From NCBI GenBank assembly GCA_020846515.1, contig JADLDX010000926.1:1-11613 (forward strand): a DNA stretch of 11,613 bases. The letters are read 5' to 3'. Source of the stretch: Pirellulaceae bacterium (GTDB lineage: Bacteria; Planctomycetota; Planctomycetia; Pirellulales; Pirellulaceae). Made by a program: the position numbers and the translations under genes. Positions 1-6,677 of the stretch are shown piece by piece; positions within the stretch are counted from its first letter, which is position 1, and each line of letters opens with the position of its first letter. The notes under the pieces are model-generated. The model searched no databases, was not told where the DNA came from, and saw only the letters and a list, made by a program, of their open reading frames with translations.

Positions 1-2
1 CG

Positions 3-281
3 GCGGCCGCGGCTGCCTACTGGCTGGTTCCAACCAGGCGGACTCAATCTCCAATTAACGGTCAGCCAGCGAAAGCAGGTTCGAACATGCTTGCTGCTGG
101 AACCGCAGACGTCGACGGCAAAAGCGCTCAGGTGCAAGCCAAGACGTCAGCGATCGCCGGATTCGGTGGCGCAGCCATGGGATTTGTGGGGTCATTAATT
201 GGAAACGCTGTCCGCAACTATGTGGCCGAACAACTGCACACTCTCATACAAGACCGAGGAAAAAATGCCACATCGGACTAA
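3..281 (+). CDS. 3' end of unrecognised small membrane protein (5' truncated by window)
   Basis: The frame is open from the first bases of the window to a TAA at 279-281, so the true start most likely lies upstream. An ATG at 87 exists, but no clear ribosome-binding site precedes it. The visible product opens with an Ala-rich stretch ending in YWLVP, which could be the end of a membrane helix. A polar Ser/Thr/Gln-rich linker follows, then a Gly/Ala-rich hydrophobic segment (GFGGAAMGFVGSLIG) that may be a second helix, then a short amphipathic tail. The last 17 bp overlap the next gene, which points to co-transcription with the two small membrane proteins downstream. I do not recognise the family; a stress-type envelope protein would fit the neighbours, but that is inference. 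Confidence 0.55.
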   Translation, partial: AAAAAYWLVPTRRTQSPINGQPAKAGSNMLAAGTADVDGKSAQVQAKTSAIAGFGGAAMGFVGSLIGNAVRNYVAEQLHTLIQDRGKNATSD

Positions 282-504
282 CGGCCACCATCGTCGCGTT
301 GCGGCAGAGCCCACGGCCCGATTCGATTCGCAGAAGGCAGGAGAGCAAAGCTTTGGCGCGCGAGTCGAATCATCGCTTAGTCACACGCACGAAAAGTTGA
401 TGAAGAGCTCCGCGGAGTTCATCCGGGATCGCCCAGGTACCAGTTTACTATTGGCTGTAGTTGTAGGAGGGGTGCTTGGATGGTTGATCAAACGTCGCGT
501 GTAA
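265..504 (+). CDS. DUF883/ElaB-like single-helix membrane protein
   Basis: The product is 79 residues: a basic, polar N-terminal part (1-55) and a single C-terminal membrane helix at about 58-75, ending in the basic cap KRRV. An Arg-Asp-Arg-Pro just before a Gly/Val/Leu-rich helix and a terminal Arg cap is the pattern of DUF883 (ElaB/YqjD) proteins. In Escherichia coli these are inner-membrane, ribosome-associated, stationary-phase proteins. Resemblance here rests on the C-terminal pattern only. I chose ATG 265 because GAGG at 256-259 sits 5 nt upstream; an in-frame ATG at 199 lies deep in the preceding gene. It overlaps the upstream gene by 17 bp and the downstream gene by 25 bp, so translation is probably coupled. 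Confidence 0.7.
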   Translation: MPHRTNGHHRRVAAEPTARFDSQKAGEQSFGARVESSLSHTHEKLMKSSAEFIRDRPGTSLLLAVVVGGVLGWLIKRRV

Positions 505-1043
505 ACAACGGTTGGGGTGCAGCTGGCGCTGGTACGAACAGCACTGATCCAAAAGCTAGAGGCTTCGCTGAAAGTTCTGCTCAGCTTGACCAACAGGCTA
601 ATAGCGCTGCTAATGCCGCGTATCGATCGAGCGTCGGACCCATTCAAGGCGTAACTCACGGAGCCGGATCGGTGCTGGGAGACGCTTTAGATTTGGCGGA
701 GCTTCAGTTTCGCTTGTTTGGAGCGGATGCGAGCAGTTGCGGTAAGGCAGTCCGCGCGCCGATCGTTGGTCTGGTGGGCACACTAGGCCTGCTGGTCTCT
801 GCGCTGCCAGTCCTTGCCTTTGGCTTGGCTGAACTTCTGCACTGGTCGTTGAACTGGCCGCTCTGGACATGCCAATTACTAGTCGGCGGTGTATTTGTCG
901 TGCTAGGTGGCCTTTTAGGAATATGGTGCGTGCAACGCTTGCGCGGCGCCCTCACCGCTTTCTCTGCCACAACGCAAGAAGCCTCCGCCAACCTGAATTG
1001 GTTACGCCAGGCCCTACGGCGATCCTTTACATCGCCTCACTAA
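480..1043 (+). CDS. YqjE/phage-holin-like two-helix membrane protein
   Basis: The product is 187 residues. The first 60 are polar and low in complexity (Gly/Ala/Ser/Asn/Gln). A short amphipathic region (GDALDLAELQFRLF, about 67-80) precedes two hydrophobic segments at about 93-120 and 128-152, followed by a basic amphipathic tail. The 'LAELQ' amphipathic helix ahead of a two-helix hairpin is typical of the putative holin superfamily that includes YqjE, which is often encoded beside DUF883 proteins, as here. Despite the family name there is no sign of phage origin. A near-perfect AGGAGG at 465-470 lies 9 nt before the ATG and fixes the start inside the preceding gene. The TAA stop directly abuts a MITE-like element. 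Confidence 0.72.
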   Translation: MVDQTSRVNNGWGAAGAGTNSTDPKARGFAESSAQLDQQANSAANAAYRSSVGPIQGVTHGAGSVLGDALDLAELQFRLFGADASSCGKAVRAPIVGLVGTLGLLVSALPVLAFGLAELLHWSLNWPLWTCQLLVGGVFVVLGGLLGIWCVQRLRGALTAFSATTQEASANLNWLRQALRRSFTSPH

Positions 1044-1183
1044 CTGGACAGCGCCACTTTGAATCAGCCGCAGGGCGTTAGCCCCGGTTTTTTCAGCGAA
1101 AACCGTGGCTAACGCCAATACGGCTAATACCTAAGAAATATCAGCGAATCACTGTGAATTCGATTCATAGTGGCGCTGTCCAG
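1044..1183. mobile_element. 140-bp MITE-like element with 22-bp terminal inverted repeats
   Basis: Positions 1044-1065 and 1162-1183 are inverted copies that match at 21 of 22 positions; the ends read CTGGACAGCGCC and GGCGCTGTCCAG. CTAA occurs immediately outside both ends (1040-1043 and 1184-1187), as expected for a 4-bp target-site duplication. The left CTAA contains the TAA stop of the holin-like gene. No protein fits inside, so any mobility would depend on a transposase elsewhere. The interior holds a strong second hairpin (1074-1116). I see no similarity to a named insertion sequence. A non-mobile palindromic repeat or a bidirectional terminator is the main alternative. Confidence 0.55.
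1066..1125. repeat. Nested hairpin with palindromic core copy 1
   Basis: Inside the 140-bp element, GGCGTTAGCC (1074-1083) pairs with GGCTAACGCC (1107-1116), and CGGTTTT (1085-1091) pairs with AAAACCG (1099-1105). This leaves a 7-nt loop and one unpaired position on each side. An outer AGCCG/CGGCT pair (1066-1070, 1121-1125) adds to it. The left arm, 1066-1091, recurs almost exactly at 1600-1626. The stem with a T-run in its upper arm could end transcription of the upstream gene cluster, but the T-run is not placed as in a classical intrinsic terminator. Confidence 0.6.
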
Positions 1184-1190
1184 CTAAAGT

Positions 1191-1284
1191 CTCTCCGAAA
1201 AGTGGGCTGACCCGATTCGTTATCGGCACTAGTCACGCGACTTTTCGAGAAGCAAACAACCCGCGCGAAGCTATCTTGCTTCGC
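1191..1284 (+). other. Structured leader candidate upstream of the 69-residue gene
   Basis: CGAAAAGT (1196-1203) is complementary to ACTTTTCG (1240-1247), and CCGAT/ATCGG form a small hairpin inside that loop. A second hairpin, GCGAAGC (1265-1271) with GCTTCGC (1278-1284), follows about 36 nt before the start codon at 1321. Together they could form a folded 5' leader. I recognise no riboswitch class, and I could not assign a convincing -35/-10 pair in this gap. Confidence 0.2.
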
Positions 1285-1320
1285 TCCAATTTTTATATCC
1301 ACTCTTCAAGGGAATCAGAA

Positions 1321-1530
1321 ATGCCAACCACACAGGCCAACATGCCAGATATGAAAAATCGCCGAGACGAGCACGACGATCACGAGGAAGGTCAAGTAGA
1401 GGACTTCACCACGTTGGTATCTGAAGTTTGCGACTCGTGCGATCGTTATTGTCGAAGTCGACCGGGCGTCGTAGCGGGAGTCCTGTTCGGACTTGGGTTC
1501 TTCTGCGGCTGGAAACTTCGCCCCTGGTGA
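1321..1530 (+). CDS. Small single-helix membrane protein, Cys-rich juxtamembrane region
   Basis: The product is 69 residues. The N-terminal half is strongly charged (Asp/Glu/His around 16-28). A segment with three cysteines, CDSCDRYC (37-44), comes next, then SRPGV and a helix of small and aromatic residues (about 48-64), ending in a short basic tail. The Arg-Pro-Gly entry into a C-terminal helix resembles the DUF883-like protein at 265-504, suggesting a distant relative, though overall similarity is low. ATG 1321 is preferred because AAGGGA (1308-1313) lies 7 nt upstream; the longer open frame begins at a TTG (1276) without such a site. It probably has its own transcript, since the MITE-like element lies between it and the upstream trio. 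Confidence 0.6.
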   Translation: MPTTQANMPDMKNRRDEHDDHEEGQVEDFTTLVSEVCDSCDRYCRSRPGVVAGVLFGLGFFCGWKLRPW

Positions 1531-1544
1531 TAAACATCGAACGA

Positions 1545-1633
1545 TGGGCGTCGGGCTTTAGTCGGGCTAAACCGGACGCTGGCGCGCCTGCGGCTGATTA
1601 GCCGCAGGGCGTTAGCCCACGGTTTTCCGCCCA
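1545..1633. repeat. Palindromic intergenic repeat, core copy 2
   Basis: Three nested inverted pairs are visible: TGGGCG (1545-1550) with CGCCCA (1628-1633), GGGCTAA (1564-1570) with TTAGCCC (1612-1618), and CCTGCGGCT (1587-1595) with AGCCGCAGG (1600-1608) around a GATT loop. Positions 1600-1626 match 1066-1091 of the upstream element with one base inserted. The repeat fills the gap between two convergent genes, where it could end transcription from both sides. I see no flanking target duplication and no terminal repeat like that of the 140-bp element, so it belongs to the same repeat family only through the core. Confidence 0.55.
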
Positions 1634-1658
1634 CATTAAGATCGACGCCGAAACATGC

Positions 1659-2327
1659 TCACCCATCAACTTGAAGTAACATCTGTTGATGAATGAGAAT
1701 CGCTGACTGACTCGACTCCAAGGTTACTCGAGCAAGACCTGTGAATACACCGAAGGCTGGCAAGACAAGCGTATCCGTTGCCAGCCAAAAACAGGGCGCA
1801 CATCTCAGGCCCAGTTGAGGCACCGCATAGCCTGGGTGCAAGTGACCACAAAGATTAAAGGCTTGAGGATTAATGTCTTGTGGTGAGTGGCACAGTGTAA
1901 ATGGTCCGCAGGCGACCTGACGCTCTTTGCGCAAAGCAATTCTTAAATTTCCATAAAAGTCGGCAGTACGTCGATCGTGGTTACCTTTGATTAACGTCAC
2001 GGGTAGATGCTGATGACTCGCCCTCCAAGCCAGCAACAGGGACTCAAAATCGTCCTGGGCACTGCGGCTAGAGTGAACAAAATCTCCGAGAATCACTAAT
2101 TCGCGCGGTTCAAATAATTTTATTTGTGTTGAAAGGGTGTCCAGCATGGTAGCTGTCGTGCCAGCGGGCACGGGGATGCCAGCTTGGCGAAACGAACTGG
2201 CTTTGCCGAAATGTGTGTCGGCTGCGAATAGAATACGACCGTCCGGCCACCACACCATCTTACAGGGCAACAAGATTAATTCGGTGCCAGCGCGATGCAC
2301 GCTGACTTGGTGCTGGAGTCCATGCAT
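1659..2327 (-). CDS. pdeM: Ligase-associated metallophosphoesterase (putative Mn-dependent DNA endonuclease)
   Basis: The product is 222 residues with a complete calcineurin-like metallophosphoesterase core: DTH (37-39), GDFVH (81-85), GNHD (115-118), a lone His at 147 and GHLH (161-164). These supply the two-metal site. Length and motif layout fit the family found only with ATP-dependent DNA ligase clusters, whose Pseudomonas putida member is a manganese-dependent single-strand DNA endonuclease. The start is an ATG 6 nt after the helicase stop, with no evident ribosome-binding site, so re-initiation after the helicase is likely. It is the last gene of the cluster. Family assignment is firm; substrate is carried over from the homologue. 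Confidence 0.9.
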   Translation of the reverse strand: MHGLQHQVSVHRAGTELILLPCKMVWWPDGRILFAADTHFGKASSFRQAGIPVPAGTTATMLDTLSTQIKLFEPRELVILGDFVHSSRSAQDDFESLLLAWRASHQHLPVTLIKGNHDRRTADFYGNLRIALRKERQVACGPFTLCHSPQDINPQAFNLCGHLHPGYAVPQLGLRCAPCFWLATDTLVLPAFGVFTGLARVTLESSQSAILIHQQMLLQVDG

Positions 2328-2333
2328 AAAGTG

Positions 2334-4925
2334 TTATGATCGATTCGTTTGGATAGGGTCTTGGGCAGGTTTCTCGTTGTTTGCCGCCTGCTCTAGCGAC
2401 TCCACCAGACGCTGAACACGTTGGGCAAAGCTTTCGCTGCTGAGTCTGTCTCGAAGGCGGTCGGTTAGTAGTGGAAATGCGAGTGGCGTTGGCCGGAGCA
2501 GACGCTCAATAAGAATTCGACTTTGCCCTAAACGATCCAAAGCAGCAATCATGCGCTGTTCTTCCAATTGGCGTTCCAGTACCTCGCGGCGAGCTTGACG
2601 CAACAGTAGGTTTTCCGGATCGTACTCCGAAAATACATCGTAAAACAAATTGCTGGAGGCCTGCAAATGCCGAGCTTGCTTCCGTTGTCCGGGATAGCCT
2701 TGGAACAACAAGCCGGCTACGCGCGCGATCTCGCGAAATTGCCGCTTACTCATCTCCGTGGCATTGAGACTGGACAAGATATCTTCGGCCACACCTGCCG
2801 AAGAAAGTAAACCGGCTGCCAGCGCTTCGTCCAAGGGGGCCTCGATCGGTGATACCAACACGAAACCATAGTCATTCATCGCCATCGAGAAACTGATAGA
2901 TTTCAATCGGGAAAGGCGGTATGCCCATAGGGCTGCTAAGCCTTCATGGACTAGCCGGCCTTCGAACGGATAGACGAACAAGTGATGCCCTTCTCGGTTG
3001 GACCAGCGTTCGACCAGCAATTCATCGTGTGCCGGCAGCGTTGACCAGGCCAACTGCAATTGGAGCATTGGTTTAACGGCTTGCATGGCCGGCCCCACAT
3101 ACTTTCCGCACAGGCTTCGTTCCAATTCATCGCGCAGGGCTTGAGACAGTTCAGTCGACAATGGCATGCGTCCACCCATCCAACGTGGAACAGCCGTCTC
3201 CTTACCTCGGCCACGTTTGACCCAAGCCGTGTTATCGTGGACTCTTACTAATTCAAGCAACTTGCCACCCAGCATGAATCGATCACCAGGCGACATGCGT
3301 CCTACAAACGATTCTTCGACTGTTCCAACCACTTTGCCTTTCATATAACGCACCTGCATCGCGGCATCGCTGACGATGGTGCCAACCGACATGCGATGTA
3401 AGGCGGCGATGCGTCGATCGAGTACTCGATAGGTGCCATCGACAAGAGCAATGCGATGATAGTCCGGGTAGGCCGTCAGACTCGAACCGCCGCGTTCAGC
3501 GAAATCTAGAACCCACTGCCACTCTTGATCCGTTATGTGCGCGTAAGCAGCCGTCCCGCGTACTTCGTTCAACAATTCAGTGGATCGGAAACCGCCCCCT
3601 AAGGCGACGGTCACGACATGCTGCGCCAGTACGTCCAGTGGTTTGGAAAGTGGGGCTCTGCGCTCAATGTGGCCATCGGCCACGGCACGCTTCAGCGCAG
3701 CGATCTCGACCAGTTCCAAAGCATGCGTGGGTACAAAGGTCACGCGACTGGCTTGTCCCGGTCGATGTCCACTGCGTCCAGCCCGCTGTATCAATCGCGC
3801 ACAACCTTTGGGGCTACCAATCTGTACCACTTGATCCACCATCGGAAAGTCAACGCCCAGTTCCAAACTGGATGTGCATACGCAGCAGCGCATTCGCCCA
3901 TCACGCAAGCGATCCTCAATCCACCAGCGCAGTTTCTGATCCAGAGAGCCATGATGCACGGCCATCTGGCCTGCCAAATCCGGCAACTGGGCTAATAACG
4001 ATCGATACCAAATCTCGGCTTGCGATCGAGTGTTCGTAAATACCAAGGAACTGGTTGCGCTGCGCACGATCTCGGCTACCTGCGGAACCAATTGGCCACC
4101 AAGATGCCCAGCCCATGGGAAACGTTCCATGTCGCGTGGGATGAGCGCGGTGATCTCCATTTGCTTGCCCACGTTGCCCCTAACCAGACTGGCTTGTCCA
4201 GCAGCCGTCGGGCCCACCAATGTGACCAAGGCTTCATCCAAATTGCCAATGGTCGCTGACAAACCCCATACGCGTGCGGCGGGTTGCAGCGTTCGCAATC
4301 TGGCCAGCGCTAATTCTGTCTGTACGCCACGCTTGCTACCGAGCAACTCATGCCATTCGTCCACGACAATTAATCGCAGTTGAGCGAAACGCTGGATACA
4401 ATCCTCGCGCGTCAGTTGCAAAGTGATGCTCTCGGGAGTGGTGATCAACACCTCTGGCAAAGCCACCTGCTGGCGTGCCCTTAGACTGGCCGAGCTATCG
4501 CTAGTCCGTTTTTCAACCAGCCATGGCACACCCAGCGCCGTGAGCGCTGTCCGCAAGTTGGTCTCGGTATCACCCGCCAGGGCTCGCAGCGGGGTAATCC
4601 ATAACACTCGTAATTGAGAGTCGCGTCGTTGCCGGCGACTACGGGTAGCACTTGCCGCCTTCTTCGGGGCCGCCTTCTTCGGAGCCGGCGATGGGGTGAG
4701 CGTCTTATCCACTTCAGCCAGATGTTCAATAACGGGCCCCAGAAAAGCGGCTAGTGTTTTGCCAGTACCGGTTTGTGCGTGTACCAAACCATGGCGTCCA
4801 GCCAGATAGTCGCGCCACGTGCGGCGCTGAAAAGCGAAGGGCTTGCGCTCTAGACTTTCAAACCACTGGGTCACTTGCCTGGTAGCTTGGGCTACCCTTT
4901 GAGGAGATGCTCGCATGGAATTCAC
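2334..4925 (-). CDS. Ligase-associated DEXH-box helicase (Lhr-Core type)
   Basis: The product is 863 residues of the Lhr helicase family, in the form found beside ATP-dependent ligases. Visible motifs in order: Walker A AQTGTGKT (50-57), TPLRALAGDT (111-120), TTPES (162-166), the DEWH box (189-192), SAT (223-225), FTNTRS (296-301), LELGVDF (354-360) and QRAGRSGH (380-387). A winged-helix and Lhr-specific C-terminal part should follow. Such enzymes are 3'-to-5' DNA translocases that unwind duplexes. The start is a GTG whose GTGA overlaps the ligase stop; an in-frame ATG lies three codons on (4914-4916). A Lys/Ala/Arg-rich insert (about 78-104) between Walker A and the next motif is encoded partly by a 15-bp tandem duplication. 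Confidence 0.93.
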   Translation of the reverse strand: MNSMRASPQRVAQATRQVTQWFESLERKPFAFQRRTWRDYLAGRHGLVHAQTGTGKTLAAFLGPVIEHLAEVDKTLTPSPAPKKAAPKKAASATRSRRQRRDSQLRVLWITPLRALAGDTETNLRTALTALGVPWLVEKRTSDSSASLRARQQVALPEVLITTPESITLQLTREDCIQRFAQLRLIVVDEWHELLGSKRGVQTELALARLRTLQPAARVWGLSATIGNLDEALVTLVGPTAAGQASLVRGNVGKQMEITALIPRDMERFPWAGHLGGQLVPQVAEIVRSATSSLVFTNTRSQAEIWYRSLLAQLPDLAGQMAVHHGSLDQKLRWWIEDRLRDGRMRCCVCTSSLELGVDFPMVDQVVQIGSPKGCARLIQRAGRSGHRPGQASRVTFVPTHALELVEIAALKRAVADGHIERRAPLSKPLDVLAQHVVTVALGGGFRSTELLNEVRGTAAYAHITDQEWQWVLDFAERGGSSLTAYPDYHRIALVDGTYRVLDRRIAALHRMSVGTIVSDAAMQVRYMKGKVVGTVEESFVGRMSPGDRFMLGGKLLELVRVHDNTAWVKRGRGKETAVPRWMGGRMPLSTELSQALRDELERSLCGKYVGPAMQAVKPMLQLQLAWSTLPAHDELLVERWSNREGHHLFVYPFEGRLVHEGLAALWAYRLSRLKSISFSMAMNDYGFVLVSPIEAPLDEALAAGLLSSAGVAEDILSSLNATEMSKRQFREIARVAGLLFQGYPGQRKQARHLQASSNLFYDVFSEYDPENLLLRQARREVLERQLEEQRMIAALDRLGQSRILIERLLRPTPLAFPLLTDRLRDRLSSESFAQRVQRLVESLEQAANNEKPAQDPIQTNRS
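4654..4683. repeat. 15-bp tandem duplication inside the helicase gene
   Basis: Two adjacent 15-bp units (4654-4668 and 4669-4683) differ at one base and encode consecutive PKKAA units in the basic insert of the helicase. The array stays in frame and falls in a position where the family tolerates length change. Confidence 0.75.
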
Positions 4926-6631
4926 GATGAGGCTGCACCCAGCATCGCACGGATGGTAGCCAATGAATCCGCCTGGCTGATCGGCTTGTCTTCACGTTGA
5001 CGCAAGATGCGAGGGAAACGCACCGCTATGCCGGATTTATGTCGGCTCGACAATTGAATGTTTTCGAAAGCTAACTCGAAAACCAATTCAGGTTGCACAC
5101 TACGCACCGGGCCAAATCGTTCCAGCGTATGCTGACGGATGAATCGATCCACTTGCGCGATCTCTTGGTCGGTCAAGCCAGAATAGGCTTTGGCAAATGG
5201 GACCAGCACGTCTCCATCCCACACACCAAACGTGTAGTCGGTATAAAGACTGGCGCGTTTACCATGTCCGCGTTGAGCATAGATTAAAACAGCATCTACC
5301 GTATAGGGTTCAATCTTCCATTTCCACCAATCGCCGCGCGGTCGGCCGACACGATACGGAGAATTCAGTCGCTTGAGCATCAAACCTTCAGCGTGCTCGT
5401 CGCGCGATCGCGAGCGCAGTGCGATCAGTTCTTCCCAACTGCCAGCCTTAAGCGTATCCGGTAGAAGAAAGTGCATCGTAGCTGACGTGCCCCCTGCCCT
5501 ACCCTGTGCCCTGTCCTGAGTGTCGCTCAGGTCGTGCTCCGACAATTGCCACTGTTTTTCGTGGTCCGGTTGGATAGCAGCCCGGGTCCGGCTCAATTCG
5601 GCCATCACCTGCTCGAGCTGGGAACGTCTGGTCGATAATGGTTCGGCCCGCAGGTCATTGCCTTGCCATTCCAACAAATCGAACACCAAGTACGCGACGG
5701 GCACCTCCTGCAGGATTTTACGAGTTAACTGTTTGCTGCCAATGCGGCGTTGCATGTGGGCAAACGGCAAAATGATTCCATCGCGTCGGCCGATGATTTC
5801 GCCATCTAATATGGTCCCATCTGGCAGATACTGGGCCAGGCTTTCCAGTTCAGGAAAGCGATCCTGCATCAGTTCCTCGCCGCGAGACCAAATGAATGTT
5901 TGAGCACCGCGACGTATCAGTTGTGCACGGATGCCATCCCATTTCCATTCTGCTTGCCAAAGGCTAACGTCCCCAAGATCCGATGGTGTACCTTCTAAAG
6001 GATTGGCTAGAAAGAATGGATAGGGACGACTGAGCATGGCGTCTCCGGCATCCGGATGCACCAAGGCTTGATAAAAGGCAGCGCTCGGTTGCCAATTGCC
6101 CATCAGGCGATGCGCCAGAACTTCGGCGTCAATGCCAGAAGCATTGGCAATCCCCCGCACCACTAGTTTCTGTGACACGCCGACACGAAATGAGCCGGTC
6201 AGTAGTTTGACGAAAACCAGGCACGCGACTTGATCCAGCGTTTGCCAACTGGTCAATATGCGCTGACGCTGTTCAGACACAGTCAATTGGCGCAGTGGCA
6301 TGAGACGCTGCTCGACCCACTGGACCAAGGTCCCGTCGACGGGTCGTCCTTCTGAACGCGGAACAATCAGACTGATCGTCTCGGCCAGGTCTCCCACAGC
6401 TTCGTAGCATTCATCGAACAACCACTGCTGGATGTCTGCGACCTCGATGGCCCATTGACGTAGCAGACCGCTTGGTACCACACGTTGGAGTTTGTGCCCT
6501 GATAAAAAGTAGAGTGCCCAAGCCGCTGACGCGGGGTCAACGTCACGAAAGTACTCTGACAGCGCGCGGATCTTCTCGCTGGTCTTGTTGGTCTGATCGA
6601 GTTGGGCAAACAAACGAGCAAAACGTTGCAT
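4922..6631 (-). CDS. ATP-dependent DNA ligase of the ligase-associated repair cluster
   Basis: The product is 569 residues. An N-terminal helical DNA-binding domain (about 1-205) is followed by the nucleotidyltransferase domain with the AMP-accepting lysine in EWKWDG (Lys230), SRGEE (249-253), LDGEII (275-280), FDLLEWQG (317-324), EGLMLK (415-420) and WWKWK (435-439), then an OB-fold. It seals nicks using ATP, distinct from the NAD-dependent LigA that bacteria need for replication, so a repair role is expected. A polar stretch at about 353-385, rich in Gln, Asp, Arg and Gly, looks like an insertion. The gene starts 46 nt after the exonuclease stop and overlaps the helicase start by 4 nt, implying coupled translation. 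Confidence 0.93.
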   Translation of the reverse strand: MQRFARLFAQLDQTNKTSEKIRALSEYFRDVDPASAAWALYFLSGHKLQRVVPSGLLRQWAIEVADIQQWLFDECYEAVGDLAETISLIVPRSEGRPVDGTLVQWVEQRLMPLRQLTVSEQRQRILTSWQTLDQVACLVFVKLLTGSFRVGVSQKLVVRGIANASGIDAEVLAHRLMGNWQPSAAFYQALVHPDAGDAMLSRPYPFFLANPLEGTPSDLGDVSLWQAEWKWDGIRAQLIRRGAQTFIWSRGEELMQDRFPELESLAQYLPDGTILDGEIIGRRDGIILPFAHMQRRIGSKQLTRKILQEVPVAYLVFDLLEWQGNDLRAEPLSTRRSQLEQVMAELSRTRAAIQPDHEKQWQLSEHDLSDTQDRAQGRAGGTSATMHFLLPDTLKAGSWEELIALRSRSRDEHAEGLMLKRLNSPYRVGRPRGDWWKWKIEPYTVDAVLIYAQRGHGKRASLYTDYTFGVWDGDVLVPFAKAYSGLTDQEIAQVDRFIRQHTLERFGPVRSVQPELVFELAFENIQLSSRHKSGIAVRFPRILRQREDKPISQADSLATIRAMLGAASS

Positions 6632-6677
6632 GGTGGATTAGGATCGTGCGCGCTTATTGTTCGGCGGTTTTTCGAGC

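Noticed and set aside
480..1043. Prophage remnant suggested by the holin-like protein
   Set aside because: No other phage gene is present; the YqjE-type holin family is commonly a chromosomal neighbour of DUF883 proteins.
1066..1125. Classical rho-independent terminator
   Set aside because: The stem is strong, but the T-run is within the upper arm rather than after the stem; I left it as a repeat with possible terminator function.
3580..4383. Several plus-strand frames of 79-133 codons antisense to the helicase
   Set aside because: The helicase motifs occupy the opposite strand continuously; these frames have no recognisable domains and typical antisense composition.
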